Origin: Mucilaginibacter rubeus
Lineage (GTDB): Bacteria > Bacteroidota > Bacteroidia > Sphingobacteriales > Sphingobacteriaceae
Direction: 5' to 3'
Length of the DNA stretch: 64,000 bases
NCBI RefSeq assembly: GCF_003286415.2
Contig: NZ_CP043450.1
Span: 6,820,001 to 6,884,000, forward strand
Made by a program: the position numbers and the translations under genes. Shown here in pieces: positions 26,426 to 36,593 of the stretch. A model generated the notes under the pieces. The model was not told the origin of the DNA. It saw only the letters and a program-made list of their open reading frames with translations, and searched no databases. Within the stretch, counting starts at the first letter, position 1; the number at the start of each line of letters is the position of its first letter.

Positions 26426-29400
26426 ATGCTGAATAAGATCATTCATTTTTCCATCAACAATAAATTGGTGATCGGGATCTTCACACTCGGGCTCATTGCC
26501 TGGGGGATCTGGTCACTCAAAAAATTACCCATAGATGCCGTTCCTGACATTACGAATAATCAGGTTCAGGTGATCACGCTGAGCCCTTCACTGGCCACCC
26601 AGGAAGTAGAAAGGCTCATATCTTACCCGGTTGAGCAAACCATGGCGACCATACCCGAGATCGAGCAGGTGCGTTCTATTTCGCGCTTTGGCTTGTCGGT
26701 GGTAACTATCGTATTCCACGATGATGTAAATATTTATTGGGCACGTCAGCAGGTTAATGAAAAGCTTTCAGAAGCCAAAAATAATATCCCTGCAGGTTTA
26801 GGTAACCCAGAAATCTCACCCATTTCCACCGGGCTTGGCGAGATCTATCAATATGTTATTCATGCCAAGCCTGGTTATGAAAGCAAATACAACGCGCGTG
26901 AATTACGAAGTGTGCAGGACTGGATCGTAAGACGCCAGTTATTAGGCACACCAGGCATTGCGGAGGTTAACAGCTTTGGCGGTTTACTAAAGCAATACGA
27001 GATCGCACTTGACCCTGATAAGCTGCGTAGTTTTAACCTTGGTATCAACAATGTATTTGACGCGCTTGCCCAAAACAATCAAAATACGGGTGGCGCTTAT
27101 ATCGATAAAAAACCCAATGCTTATTTTATCCGAAGTGAAGGTCTGGTTGGTTCAACTGATGATATCGGCAAGATCGTCGTCAAAAACAATACGGATGGCA
27201 CACCGGTGCTGATCCGGGACATCGCTACCGTCAATATCGGCAACTCTATCCGTTACGGCGCATTAACCCGTGCCTCTAAAGAGAACAGCGGCGAGGCCGT
27301 CGGTGGTATCGTGATGATGCTCAAAGGAGCCAATGCCAATAATGTCGTAACAGCGGTAAAAGAGAAAATCGCCCGCATCAACAAAACTTTACCTGAAGGT
27401 GTGGTGGTAGAGCCTTTCCTTGACCGCAGCGCTTTGGTGAGCCGGGCTATCGGCACTGTAGAAAAAAACCTGATCGAAGGAGCACTCATTGTGATCTTCG
27501 TTTTAGTGGTTTTCCTGGGCAATTTCCGTGCAGGATTGGTGGTAGCCTCCGTGATACCACTGGCCATGCTTTTTGCTATCTGTATGATGAACCTATTTGG
27601 GGTATCCGGGAACTTAATGAGCCTGGGCGCTATCGACTTTGGTCTGATCGTCGATGGCGCGGTGATCATCGTGGAAGCTACGATGCACTTGTTATATGCG
27701 AAACAACGTGCCAAAGCTTACACCCAGCAAGAAATGAATGAGCAGGTTGAAACTTCAGCAGTGCGTATGATGAGCGCTGCGGCTTTCGGTCAGATCATCA
27801 TCCTGATCGTGTATTTTCCAATTTTGGCATTGGTAGGCATTGAAGGCAAAATGTTCCGCCCGATGGCTGAAACGGTAGCCTTTGCCATTATTGGCGCATT
27901 CCTGTTGTCACTGACCTATGTACCGATGATATCTTCGATGTTCCTGAGTAAAAAGCCAAAGAACGGAAAGAATATCTCGGACAAAATGATGGATGCCATC
28001 CATAAACGTTATGAGCCGCTTATCATTGGCGCGCTGAACCACCGTTTAAAGATCATTATCATTTCTGTGGTATTATTAGTGGCTGCTGTATTCACTTTTA
28101 CCCGTATGGGCGGCGAATTTATCCCGACCCTGGAAGAAGGAGATTTTGCAGTTGAAACCCGCCTGCTAACCGGCAGTTCCCTTTCCCAAACAATTGATAA
28201 GGTTAACCAGGCTTCACAGATCCTGGTTAAAAAATTCCCGGAAGTAAAGGAGGTGATCGGTAAGATAGGTGCCGCCGAGATACCCACTGACCCGATGCCG
28301 ATGGATGCCTGTGACCTGACCGTGATCCTGAAAGACAAAAAAGAATGGACCACTACCCACGACCGTGAAGAACTCGCTAACCTGATGGCGAAGGAACTGG
28401 AAAATGTTCCGGGTGTCACCTTTGGTTTTTCCCAGCCAATTCAATTACGTTCTAACGAGCTGATCTCCGGTGTACGTCAGGATATAGGTATCAAGATATT
28501 TGGTGACGACCTGCAAACCCTGGCCGACCTATCCCAAAAAGTAGGAAAGATCGTAAACAGTGTTTCCGGTGCGAAAGATTTGTATATCGAGCAAGCCACC
28601 GGTTTGCCGCAGATCGTAGTTAAGATCGACCGGGATAAAGTTGCCCAATATGGTTTGAGTATAGCAACGGTCAATACGGCTATTAATGCCGCGTTCGCCG
28701 GGCAGTCCGCTGGTTTGGTTTACGAGGGAGAGCGCCGTTACGATATGGTCGTGCGTTTATCAGATCAGAACCGCCAGGGCATTGATGATGTGAAAAACCT
28801 GTATGTGACCGCTCCTAATGGTAACCAGGTGCCGTTGGAACAGTTAGCCAGTGTGCAGTTCCAGGTTGGCCCGAACCAAATTCAGCGTGAAGATACCAAG
28901 CGCCGTATCGTCGTAGGCCTGAATGTCCGTGGCCGGGATATCCAATCAGTGGTGACCGAGATCCAGGGCAAGATCAATCAGCAGATCAAAATGCCGGCAG
29001 GATACTACGTAACCTATGGCGGTCAATTTGAGAACCTGAAAGAAGCTACTGCCCGCTTGTCTGTCGCTGTACCGGTAGCCTTGCTACTTATTTTGTTATT
29101 ACTGTATTTCTCTTTCGGTTCGATCAAACAATCCATCCTGATCTTTTCTGCTATCCCGATGGCAGCCATCGGTGGTGTTTTCGCCTTACTATTAAGAGGG
29201 ATGCCATTTAGTATTTCGGCAGGGGTTGGATTTATTGCCCTGTTCGGTGTGGCTGTATTAAACGGTATCGTACTGATCACTGAATTCAACCGCTTGAAAA
29301 AAGGCGGACTGACCGACCTGAAGAAGATCGTACTGGAGGGAACAGCGGAAAGGTTACGCCCGGTTTTGATGACCGCAACGGTAGCCTCATTAGGCTTTAT

Positions 29401-30814
29401 GCCGATGGCGATTTCATCTGCCGCAGGTGCCGAGGTACAAAAACCACTGGCAACGGTGGTGATCGGTGGCTTGCTTACCTCCACCATATTAACCCTAATC
29501 GTTTTACCCGTGTTATATACCTATTTTGAAAAGTCCCGCAGTGACCGCAAGGGCGGTAAAGCGGCGAAGATCATAGCCACCCTGTTGTTATTCATGGGCT
29601 TCGGGCTATCGTCTGCTAAAGCGCAGACCCGTGTTGGAACAGGTGGCCCTATCAGCCTGGACCAGGCAGTTAACACCGCATTGACCAATAATTTCGGCGT
29701 GCGCTCTTCCCAACTTCAGATCAACCAGCAAACTGCCTTAAAAGGTAGCGCTTTTGATCTCGGAAAGACCAATATCAATCTGCAATACGGGCAGTTTAAC
29801 AGCATTAAAAGGGATAACCAGATCAATATCCAGCAAAGCATACCTTTCCCCGGCTTGTTTAAAAGCCAGCGCCAGGTATTTGAGGCGCAGGAAAAAAATG
29901 CCCAGATCGGACTGACCTTAACACAGGCGCAACTGCGTTACCAGGTGCGACAAGCTTATGGGCAGTTATCCTACTTTACGGCTTTAAGCGACCTGTACCT
30001 GCGACAGGATTCTATTTATAACGAATTTTACCGGGCAGCTTCGGTTCGTTACAAAGCAGGTGCAAGTAATCTGCTGGAAAAAACCACCGCCGAAACGCAG
30101 TTAAATGAGATCAGGAATCAAACGACCCGCAATAACGGGGATATTGCTGCGGGCAGTGCCGAATTACAGCGACTGATGAATACTACCGATTCTGTGACCC
30201 TTTCCAAGGGCGCACTGAAAAGGGCCGTAGCCGAATTTAAGCACCTCGACAGCGCCATCAATCAGAACCCGCAGCTGGCCTACCAGCGTCAACAGATCAT
30301 TCTGGCTGACCGCAACATTGACCTGGAGAAAGCGAAGTCGGGGCCGGATTTTACCATCGGTTATTTTAACCAATCGATTATGGGTATCCAGAATGTAAAC
30401 GGTATTGACCGGAATTTTACCGGCGCAAATCGTTTCCAGGGTGTACAGGCCGGGGTTTCCATACCCCTGTTCTTTAAACCTTATGCGGCGCGTGTGAAAT
30501 CGGCCCGTATTCAAAAGGAGGTATCGCAGACACAGCTGCAATTGTATGAGAAGAACTTATCCAGCCAATATGAGCAGGCCTATCACCAGTTACTGAAGAA
30601 CGACCGCTCGGTGTCTTATTACGAAACCAGTGCCTTACCCAATGCTGACCTGATCCTTAAACAGGCGCAGATCGCTTTCCGGAATGGAGAGATCAGCTAT
30701 GTGGAATTTGTCCAGGCCTTAAAAACAGCTTCGGATATCCGGCTGGCCTATTTACAGGCACTTAATCAATACAATCAATCTGTTTACGACTTGCAATACC
30801 TGACCGGTTTATAA
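26426..30814 (+). CDS. CzcA-type heavy-metal RND pump fused to a TolC-like outer-membrane channel
   Basis: A 1462-aa protein. Residues 1 to about 1040 are a full HME-RND pump (FINNKLVIGIFTLG-type start, GNLMSLGAIDFGLIVDGAV in TM4, GVAVLNGIVLITEFNRLKKG). About 1048-1066 is a signal-like helix, then an outer-membrane efflux (OEP) domain to the end (ISLDQAVNTALTNNFGVRSS). Such fusions are known in Bacteroidota. The Met residues of the CusA copper path are not seen; the regions read GDFAVETRLL, DACDLTVIL and SNELISGVRQD, as in CzcA-type pumps. Divalent Co/Zn/Cd/Ni export is therefore favoured over copper. The adaptor gene follows after 8 bases. Confidence 0.92.
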   Translation: MLNKIIHFSINNKLVIGIFTLGLIAWGIWSLKKLPIDAVPDITNNQVQVITLSPSLATQEVERLISYPVEQTMATIPEIEQVRSISRFGLSVVTIVFHDDVNIYWARQQVNEKLSEAKNNIPAGLGNPEISPISTGLGEIYQYVIHAKPGYESKYNARELRSVQDWIVRRQLLGTPGIAEVNSFGGLLKQYEIALDPDKLRSFNLGINNVFDALAQNNQNTGGAYIDKKPNAYFIRSEGLVGSTDDIGKIVVKNNTDGTPVLIRDIATVNIGNSIRYGALTRASKENSGEAVGGIVMMLKGANANNVVTAVKEKIARINKTLPEGVVVEPFLDRSALVSRAIGTVEKNLIEGALIVIFVLVVFLGNFRAGLVVASVIPLAMLFAICMMNLFGVSGNLMSLGAIDFGLIVDGAVIIVEATMHLLYAKQRAKAYTQQEMNEQVETSAVRMMSAAAFGQIIILIVYFPILALVGIEGKMFRPMAETVAFAIIGAFLLSLTYVPMISSMFLSKKPKNGKNISDKMMDAIHKRYEPLIIGALNHRLKIIIISVVLLVAAVFTFTRMGGEFIPTLEEGDFAVETRLLTGSSLSQTIDKVNQASQILVKKFPEVKEVIGKIGAAEIPTDPMPMDACDLTVILKDKKEWTTTHDREELANLMAKELENVPGVTFGFSQPIQLRSNELISGVRQDIGIKIFGDDLQTLADLSQKVGKIVNSVSGAKDLYIEQATGLPQIVVKIDRDKVAQYGLSIATVNTAINAAFAGQSAGLVYEGERRYDMVVRLSDQNRQGIDDVKNLYVTAPNGNQVPLEQLASVQFQVGPNQIQREDTKRRIVVGLNVRGRDIQSVVTEIQGKINQQIKMPAGYYVTYGGQFENLKEATARLSVAVPVALLLILLLLYFSFGSIKQSILIFSAIPMAAIGGVFALLLRGMPFSISAGVGFIALFGVAVLNGIVLITEFNRLKKGGLTDLKKIVLEGTAERLRPVLMTATVASLGFMPMAISSAAGAEVQKPLATVVIGGLLTSTILTLIVLPVLYTYFEKSRSDRKGGKAAKIIATLLLFMGFGLSSAKAQTRVGTGGPISLDQAVNTALTNNFGVRSSQLQINQQTALKGSAFDLGKTNINLQYGQFNSIKRDNQINIQQSIPFPGLFKSQRQVFEAQEKNAQIGLTLTQAQLRYQVRQAYGQLSYFTALSDLYLRQDSIYNEFYRAASVRYKAGASNLLEKTTAETQLNEIRNQTTRNNGDIAAGSAELQRLMNTTDSVTLSKGALKRAVAEFKHLDSAINQNPQLAYQRQQIILADRNIDLEKAKSGPDFTIGYFNQSIMGIQNVNGIDRNFTGANRFQGVQAGVSIPLFFKPYAARVKSARIQKEVSQTQLQLYEKNLSSQYEQAYHQLLKNDRSVSYYETSALPNADLILKQAQIAFRNGEISYVEFVQALKTASDIRLAYLQALNQYNQSVYDLQYLTGL

Positions 30815-30822
30815 TTAAAGAA

Positions 30823-32019
30823 ATGAAAAAACAAATCATAAAATTTACAGGGTTAATGATGATCGCTTCACTGGCCCTAACCTTCGGCAGCTGCGGCGGC
30901 GGTAAAAAAGAAACCCCCGAACAAGCTGATACAACCAAAAAGAAAGAAGAAAGTAATGTCGCTGAGATCAGCGAAGCGCAATACAATACACTCGGCGTGA
31001 AACTGGAAACAGTAAGCCCGAAAGCGTTGAGCGGGGTTTTGAAAGTGAATGGTTTTATAGACGTACCACCGCAGGACCTGGTTAGCATCAGTACCCAAAT
31101 GGGTGGCATCGTTAAATCTATTCCGGTGCTGCAAGGCTCGGTAGTAAGTAAAGGGCAGGTGATCGCCGTTCTCGAAAACCAGGACTATGTGCAATTGCAG
31201 CAGGATTATCTAGATAGCAAAAGCCAGCATGACCTGAACTCGGAAGAATATAAACGTCAGCAAACACTGGCCTCACAGAACGTGACCGCGACCAAGGTCT
31301 TGCAGCAAGCCAAAGCCAGTTACGAAAGCTCGATGGCAAGAGAGGCAGCCTTGCGCCAGCGCTTAAAGCTGATCAATATTGATCCGTCAAAATTAACTCC
31401 CGCCGCTATCAGGAGCACGGTCAATATTTATGCACCAATTGGTGGGTATGTAACTAAGGTCAATACCAATGTAGGCAAATTCGTAAATCCGAATGATATC
31501 ATGCTGGAGATCGTTAACAGCAACAACCTGCATGTGGAGCTCAATGTGTTCGAGCGGGATGCGGAAAAGGTGAAACCAGGCCAGAATGTCCGGTTCACCC
31601 TCACCAACGACTCTACCGAGCGCCGGGCCATCGTTTCGCTGGTTGGTAAAGAGATCAATACCGATAAGACCATCCGTATCCACAGCATCGCTAAAGGCAG
31701 CGTTAACTTCCTCCCGGGTACTTACGTTAAGGCATTTATTGAAACCGGCAAAAGTGAAACACCGGCATTGCCTGAATCGGCCATCGTAAATTTTGAGGGT
31801 AAACAATACGTATTTTTAATGTCAGGTACGGACACCGAAAAGCGTAAAGATGGCGACACCAAAGTTTATCGCTTTAAAATGGCGGAAATCACTACCGGCG
31901 TTAAGGAAGGCGGTTATATCGCGGTCGAATTACCGGCGGCGATCCCGGCGAACAGCCAGATCGTTACCAGGGGCGCTTATGACCTTTTGAGTAAACTAAA
32001 AAACAGTGAAGAAGAATAA
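30823..32019 (+). CDS. RND efflux periplasmic adaptor lipoprotein (CzcB/CusB-like)
   Basis: A 398-aa lipoprotein (lipobox FGSCGGG, Cys about residue 24) with a biotinyl-lipoyl-like half (GGIVKSIPVLQGSVVSKGQVIAVL), an alpha-hairpin (QQDYLDSKSQHDLNSEEYKR) and the second lipoyl half (IYAPIGGYVTKVNTNVGKFV), then a beta-barrel domain. It links the pump to the channel domain in the periplasm. It sits between the pump and the P-type ATPase gene, which starts 13 bases later. Confidence 0.93.
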   Translation: MKKQIIKFTGLMMIASLALTFGSCGGGKKETPEQADTTKKKEESNVAEISEAQYNTLGVKLETVSPKALSGVLKVNGFIDVPPQDLVSISTQMGGIVKSIPVLQGSVVSKGQVIAVLENQDYVQLQQDYLDSKSQHDLNSEEYKRQQTLASQNVTATKVLQQAKASYESSMAREAALRQRLKLINIDPSKLTPAAIRSTVNIYAPIGGYVTKVNTNVGKFVNPNDIMLEIVNSNNLHVELNVFERDAEKVKPGQNVRFTLTNDSTERRAIVSLVGKEINTDKTIRIHSIAKGSVNFLPGTYVKAFIETGKSETPALPESAIVNFEGKQYVFLMSGTDTEKRKDGDTKVYRFKMAEITTGVKEGGYIAVELPAAIPANSQIVTRGAYDLLSKLKNSEEE

Positions 32020-32032
32020 AATCCAATAAACC

Positions 32033-34162
32033 ATGAAAAAACAGGAAAGCAAAAACGCGGCGTCCCACAAAGGGCACAAGCACGAACATCCAAGGGTGGA
32101 TATCAGCCGCCCGGGAGATAAAGAGGAAAAAAAGGGTCACGATCATGATGAAGAGGGGCATGAACAAGAAGAAGGTCACGACCATGAGCATGGTGGTATT
32201 TTCGGCAAGAATACCGAACTGATCTTTGCGATTCTCTGTGGTGTTGCGCTTGGTGCAGGCTGGGGTTTGCATTTCGTCAAATCGCTGCCGGAGTGGGCCA
32301 GTCTTTCCTGTTATATCATCGCTTATTTCTTCGGCGGGTATTTCACGGCGAAAGAAGCCGTGGAAACCGTCCTGAAGGGCGGATTTGAGATCGATTTCCT
32401 GATGCTGGTAGCGGCTGTCGGCGCGGCCATATTAGGCTCATGGCTGGAAGGGGCGCTGCTGCTTTTCCTGTTCAGTCTTGGCCATTCCCTGGAACATTAT
32501 GCCATGGGCAAAGCCCGCAAGTCCATTGAAGCGCTGACCAGTTTAGCGCCGCCAACGGCCCATGTCATCCGTGACGGTAAGCAAACCGAAGTACGCATTG
32601 AGGAACTGAAACTGGGTGAGGTCATCGTGATCAAACCCAATAGCAAGATACCCGCTGATGGCGTAGTGGTCAAAGGTGAAGGCAGCGTCAACCAGGCACC
32701 GATCACGGGTGAAAGCGTTCCGGTGGAAAAGCGACCTGTTGCCGATATCGATAAGGATTATAGCGCTGAAAAAACCATCAAGCCCGAACACCGGGTTTTT
32801 GCCGGAACTATTAATGGCGGTTCGGCACTGGAGGTGAAAGTGATCCGGGAAGCTAAAGATTCCACCATTAGCCGCCTGGTTAAAATGGTGAACGAAGCGG
32901 AGAAGCAAAAATCGCCGACCCAGCTTTTCACTGACAAATTCGAGAAATACTTTGTTCCGGCGGTATTGGTGCTGGTTACCGCGTTATGTTTTGCTTTTTT
33001 AGTGATCGATGAGCCATTCAGCAAAAGCTTTTACCGGGCCATGTCCGTACTGGTAGCTGCCAGTCCCTGCGCTTTGGCTATCAGCACACCAAGCGCTGTT
33101 TTGAGTGGTGTTGCCCGTGCCGCCCGTGGCGGTGTGCTGATCAAAGGCGGTCGCCCGCTAGAAGATCTAGGTGAGTTGCAAGCCATTGCCTTTGATAAAA
33201 CCGGGACTTTAACTGAAGGCAAACCTAAATTGACGCAGGTTATTCCTTTTGAAGGAACTACCGAGGAAGAATTACTGGAAACAGCCATAGCCGTTGAAAA
33301 GTTGAGTGACCACCCTTTAGCGGAAGCTATTGTTGTTGGTGGTCTGGAAAGGTTAAAGAGAAATCATAAAATACCGGAAGCCGGCAGCGTAAAAGGCATC
33401 GTTGGTAAAGGCGTTCAGGCCAAGATCGGCAGTCGTGAAATTCTGATCGGCAATCTCGCCTTATTTGGTAAAACCTTGCCTGATGAATTAAAAAAGCAGG
33501 TTGAAGAACTGGAAAAAGGTGGCAATACGACCATGACGGTAAAATCCGGGAAAGACTTTTTAGGCATCATCGCCCTGATGGATACGCCAAGAAAGGAAGC
33601 GAAGAACGTGATTGCCCAACTTAAAGAATTAGGGATCAAAAAAATGGTCATGCTGACCGGCGATAACCAACAGGTGGCAGAGGCGGTAGCCAAAGAAGTT
33701 GGTGTGACCGATGCCTGGGGTAACCTTATGCCGGAGGATAAAGTTGCCGCTGTTCAAAAACTGGATAAATCAGAAAAGAAAGTGGCGATGGTCGGCGATG
33801 GTGTTAACGATGCCCCGGCCATGGCGAAAAGTACGGTTGGTATCGCTATGGGGGCTGCCGGTTCTGACGTGGCTTTGGAAACGGCTGATATCGCCTTAAT
33901 GGGTGACCAGTTGGAAAGCCTGCCCTTTGCCATCGGCTTGAGCCGCAAATCACGGGGTATCATCAAACAAAACCTATGCATCAGTTTGGGTATGGTCGCT
34001 GTGCTAATCCCATTGACCATTTTAGGTATCGCCTCTATTGGCCCGGCGGTTATTGCCCACGAAGGTTCAACCCTTTTGGTGGTATTTAATGCACTTCGCT
34101 TACTGGCTTACGACAGCGGTCACCATAATTCAGCAAAATCTAAAAAGAAAAAAGATGCTTAA
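32033..34162 (+). CDS. P1B-4-type metal-transporting ATPase (SPC motif)
   Basis: A 709-aa ATPase. The cytosolic N-terminus is rich in His, Asp and Glu (GHDHDEEGHEQ; GHDHEHGG, about 34-55) instead of an HMA domain. The membrane metal site is SPC (344-346), not CPC, the phosphorylation motif is DKTGT (388-392), TGES is at 225-228, and the last helix has HEGSTLLVVFNALRLL (from about 676). SPC with HEG(S/T) marks subgroup P1B-4, which exports Co2+, Fe2+ or Zn2+ and not Cu+. It overlaps the Nramp-like gene by 8 bases. Confidence 0.92.
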   Translation: MKKQESKNAASHKGHKHEHPRVDISRPGDKEEKKGHDHDEEGHEQEEGHDHEHGGIFGKNTELIFAILCGVALGAGWGLHFVKSLPEWASLSCYIIAYFFGGYFTAKEAVETVLKGGFEIDFLMLVAAVGAAILGSWLEGALLLFLFSLGHSLEHYAMGKARKSIEALTSLAPPTAHVIRDGKQTEVRIEELKLGEVIVIKPNSKIPADGVVVKGEGSVNQAPITGESVPVEKRPVADIDKDYSAEKTIKPEHRVFAGTINGGSALEVKVIREAKDSTISRLVKMVNEAEKQKSPTQLFTDKFEKYFVPAVLVLVTALCFAFLVIDEPFSKSFYRAMSVLVAASPCALAISTPSAVLSGVARAARGGVLIKGGRPLEDLGELQAIAFDKTGTLTEGKPKLTQVIPFEGTTEEELLETAIAVEKLSDHPLAEAIVVGGLERLKRNHKIPEAGSVKGIVGKGVQAKIGSREILIGNLALFGKTLPDELKKQVEELEKGGNTTMTVKSGKDFLGIIALMDTPRKEAKNVIAQLKELGIKKMVMLTGDNQQVAEAVAKEVGVTDAWGNLMPEDKVAAVQKLDKSEKKVAMVGDGVNDAPAMAKSTVGIAMGAAGSDVALETADIALMGDQLESLPFAIGLSRKSRGIIKQNLCISLGMVAVLIPLTILGIASIGPAVIAHEGSTLLVVFNALRLLAYDSGHHNSAKSKKKKDA

Positions 34163-35474
34163 AAAGGTAAAGAAATTTTTGGGGGCGCTCGGGCCTGGAA
34201 TTGTGACCGGAGCGAGTGATGATGATCCATCGGGTATAGCGACCTATTCACAGGCCGGGGCTAAATATGGCTTAACTACCCTATGGACGGTGATCATTAC
34301 ATTTCCATTGATGGCAGCTATACAGGAAATGTGCGCCAGGATCGGCCTGATCACTTCTTCAGGACTGACCACCACACTGAAAGCGCATTACGGTAAGCCG
34401 GTATTATACCTGATGGTAATCTTTAGCGTTCCTGCGATCATCCTGAATATTGGTGCCGACATTGCTGCAATGGGTGCTGTGGCCAACCTGCTTCTACCAT
34501 CAGTGCCCGCCATATACTTTAGCATCCTTTTTACAGGCCTGCTGTTATTTTTTATCGTTTACCTACCTTATCAAAAGTTCGTCGCGGTATTAAAATATCT
34601 CTGCCTTACATTATTGCTTTATATCGCTGTGCCTTTCTTTACGAAACCGGACTGGTGGGAAGTTTTGAAAAAAACCGTGGTACCAACCTTCCGTTGGGAC
34701 AAGGATTTTATAGGTGTGCTGGTAGCCATATTGGGTACGACCATTTCCCCTTATTTGTTTTTCTGGCAAACCGCTATGGAAGCCGAAGATGTCAAAACGG
34801 TAAAGCGGCAATTGATCGTGAATAAAAGACGGCTGACCTTAAGCGATGCTTTCCCGGATAACGGCGAAAAAAGGGAGCGGAAATTATTGGGCCTGCTCAT
34901 TCAAAAAATGAGTATTGATGTGAACCTGGGGATGTTTTTATCCAACCTGATCATGTTTTTTACCATCCTGGCTACCGGAACAGCTCTTTATTCGCATGGG
35001 GTCAGGAATATCGATACCGTTGAACAAGCTGCCAAAGCCCTTGAACCGGTCGCGGGCAGATCATCCTACCTGCTGTTTGCCGTTGGCATCATCGGTACGG
35101 GTTTTCTGGCGATCCCGGTGCTCAGTGGTTCACTATCCTATATCGTGACAGAAACTTTTGGGCTGAAAGGCAGCCTGGATAAAAAGTTCCACCAGGCTAA
35201 AGCTTTTTACGTGATCCTTATTATTTCCGTATTGCTGGGTTTAGGTATTAACTATTTTGGGATCAATCCGGTGGACGCGCTGCTTTATACAGCTATCCTT
35301 TATGGGGTTACCTGCCCGGTGATCATCGGGATCGTCCTGCATATCGCCAACAACGAAAAGATCATGGGTAGATACACCAATAAGACATTATCTAATGTGT
35401 TAGGGGGGCTTTGTTTGCTGGTGATGACGGCGGGAGCAGTTTTTTTGGTTTACCTCGAATTTTTCAGCAAATGA
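34155..35474 (+). CDS. Nramp-like divalent-cation transporter with non-canonical metal site
   Basis: A 439-aa polytopic protein from the ATG at 34155, which overlaps the ATPase stop by 8 bases; the frame is open further upstream inside the ATPase gene but this is the coupled start. TM1 has GASDDDPSGIATYSQAGAKYG, where canonical Nramps have DPGN; TM6 has AILGTTISPYLFFWQ, where the metal-coordinating Met is normally present in MPH. Both soft ligands are therefore replaced, as in Nramp-related transporters with other ion preference. Uptake or efflux direction and metal are inferred. The following gene overlaps by 4 bases. Confidence 0.88.
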   Translation: MLKKVKKFLGALGPGIVTGASDDDPSGIATYSQAGAKYGLTTLWTVIITFPLMAAIQEMCARIGLITSSGLTTTLKAHYGKPVLYLMVIFSVPAIILNIGADIAAMGAVANLLLPSVPAIYFSILFTGLLLFFIVYLPYQKFVAVLKYLCLTLLLYIAVPFFTKPDWWEVLKKTVVPTFRWDKDFIGVLVAILGTTISPYLFFWQTAMEAEDVKTVKRQLIVNKRRLTLSDAFPDNGEKRERKLLGLLIQKMSIDVNLGMFLSNLIMFFTILATGTALYSHGVRNIDTVEQAAKALEPVAGRSSYLLFAVGIIGTGFLAIPVLSGSLSYIVTETFGLKGSLDKKFHQAKAFYVILIISVLLGLGINYFGINPVDALLYTAILYGVTCPVIIGIVLHIANNEKIMGRYTNKTLSNVLGGLCLLVMTAGAVFLVYLEFFSK

Positions 35475-36151
35475 AATTGACCAAGTACAATTCCAGGACC
35501 TTCCAGATCGTGTGCTGGTCAACTTCGGTAGCCATGGTTTGCTTTTTGATTGCAGTTTGCTTAACTGTATTTCATGTCAATCTGAGTCAAATCAATGGTT
35601 GGCTGGAAAGTTATGTTCAGCGGATCAAATGGCTACCATTCATGGACCTGGCACCTCACCTGGTCAACGCGCCGTTCTGGATACCTTACTGGTGTGCGAT
35701 TATTTTACTGTTCCTGTATAAAGAACGGGTCAGGTTTATGTTCTGGCTAAACCGCTTTTCCATGTTCGGCCTCCTATTGACCGCCATTCTGTTTGTGCTG
35801 AATCAAGCCATACGTTGGCTATGGCCGGAATTATGCGGCCGTTCCGATAACTTTCTGCATCCCCAACCTTATGAAGGCTGTTCATTATTTTTTGTCAGCG
35901 GGGCGGTAGTAGCCGGTATATGCCTGCTTGCTTTTCTTTGTCTACGCAAACGCCACTGGATGGTAAAGGTGATGCTGATCATTTGCGGCTTAAGCCTAAA
36001 CCTTGCCGCGCTTTTACAGGCGAAGATTTTTCCGCTTCAGTTATTGGTTGCCATTGGAATAGCAGCTATCGCTGCCTCTATAGCTTATGTCCGTGTGGCG
36101 CTGGCCAATGAAGAACGGTTCCCTGAACTCTATAAATATTTAAAACCATGA
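35471..36151 (+). CDS. polytopic membrane protein of unknown family
   Basis: A 226-aa protein starting MKLTKYNSRTF at 35471, overlapping the Nramp-like stop by ATGA. Six hydrophobic segments are visible, with aromatic and charged loops (LESYVQRIKWLPFMDLAPHL; RSDNFLHPQPYEGC). No family is certain; a weak resemblance to small lipid-modifying membrane proteins cannot be tested here. The tight overlap shows it belongs to the metal operon. Confidence 0.82.
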   Translation: MKLTKYNSRTFQIVCWSTSVAMVCFLIAVCLTVFHVNLSQINGWLESYVQRIKWLPFMDLAPHLVNAPFWIPYWCAIILLFLYKERVRFMFWLNRFSMFGLLLTAILFVLNQAIRWLWPELCGRSDNFLHPQPYEGCSLFFVSGAVVAGICLLAFLCLRKRHWMVKVMLIICGLSLNLAALLQAKIFPLQLLVAIGIAAIAASIAYVRVALANEERFPELYKYLKP

Positions 36152-36176
36152 ACCATTTGAAGGAGGATGACCGGTT

Positions 36177-36581
36177 ATGAAAACGAATACCTATAAGGCA
36201 AGCTATCTGATCATTGCCATCAACTTGTTCATCAATATCATAGGCTTATCAGCGGCAGTTACTTTCGCCTTTGTTAAAAGCATCTTTATCATCAACGCTT
36301 TTACCTATTGCTTACTGCTCTACGTAATTTATTGCTACCGGCAAACGGCATTGCATGAAACACGTGAACGTTTGGAGGATCTGCTTGATTTACAGCAGGA
36401 CAATTTACAACGCCGTGATCTAAGTCATTATACTGAAAAGAACATCAATTTTCTGCTCCTGCAATATGCAGCTATGATGGATAATGTGTTGGTTCATCAA
36501 TCGCAGTCCGGCATTGCTCCTGATCCAAAATTAAAAGACCAGGTTGATGCGCTGAACGTTTATTTAAAGGCACTTATTTAA
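36177..36581 (+). CDS. small membrane-anchored coiled-coil protein
   Basis: A 134-aa protein with two adjacent hydrophobic helices (about 8-28 and 33-50), then an amphipathic, charged region (RERLEDLLDLQQDNLQRRDL) that may form a coiled coil. AAGGAGG lies 13 bases before the ATG. No family was recognised. It sits between the membrane protein at 35471 and the ZIP-like gene, in the same direction. Confidence 0.75.
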   Translation: MKTNTYKASYLIIAINLFINIIGLSAAVTFAFVKSIFIINAFTYCLLLYVIYCYRQTALHETRERLEDLLDLQQDNLQRRDLSHYTEKNINFLLLQYAAMMDNVLVHQSQSGIAPDPKLKDQVDALNVYLKALI

Positions 36582-36593
36582 CCGTATAGCATT

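Noticed and set aside
27253..27714. 153-codon minus-strand frame in the RND pump gene
   Set aside because: Complementary shadow of a strongly conserved transport gene.
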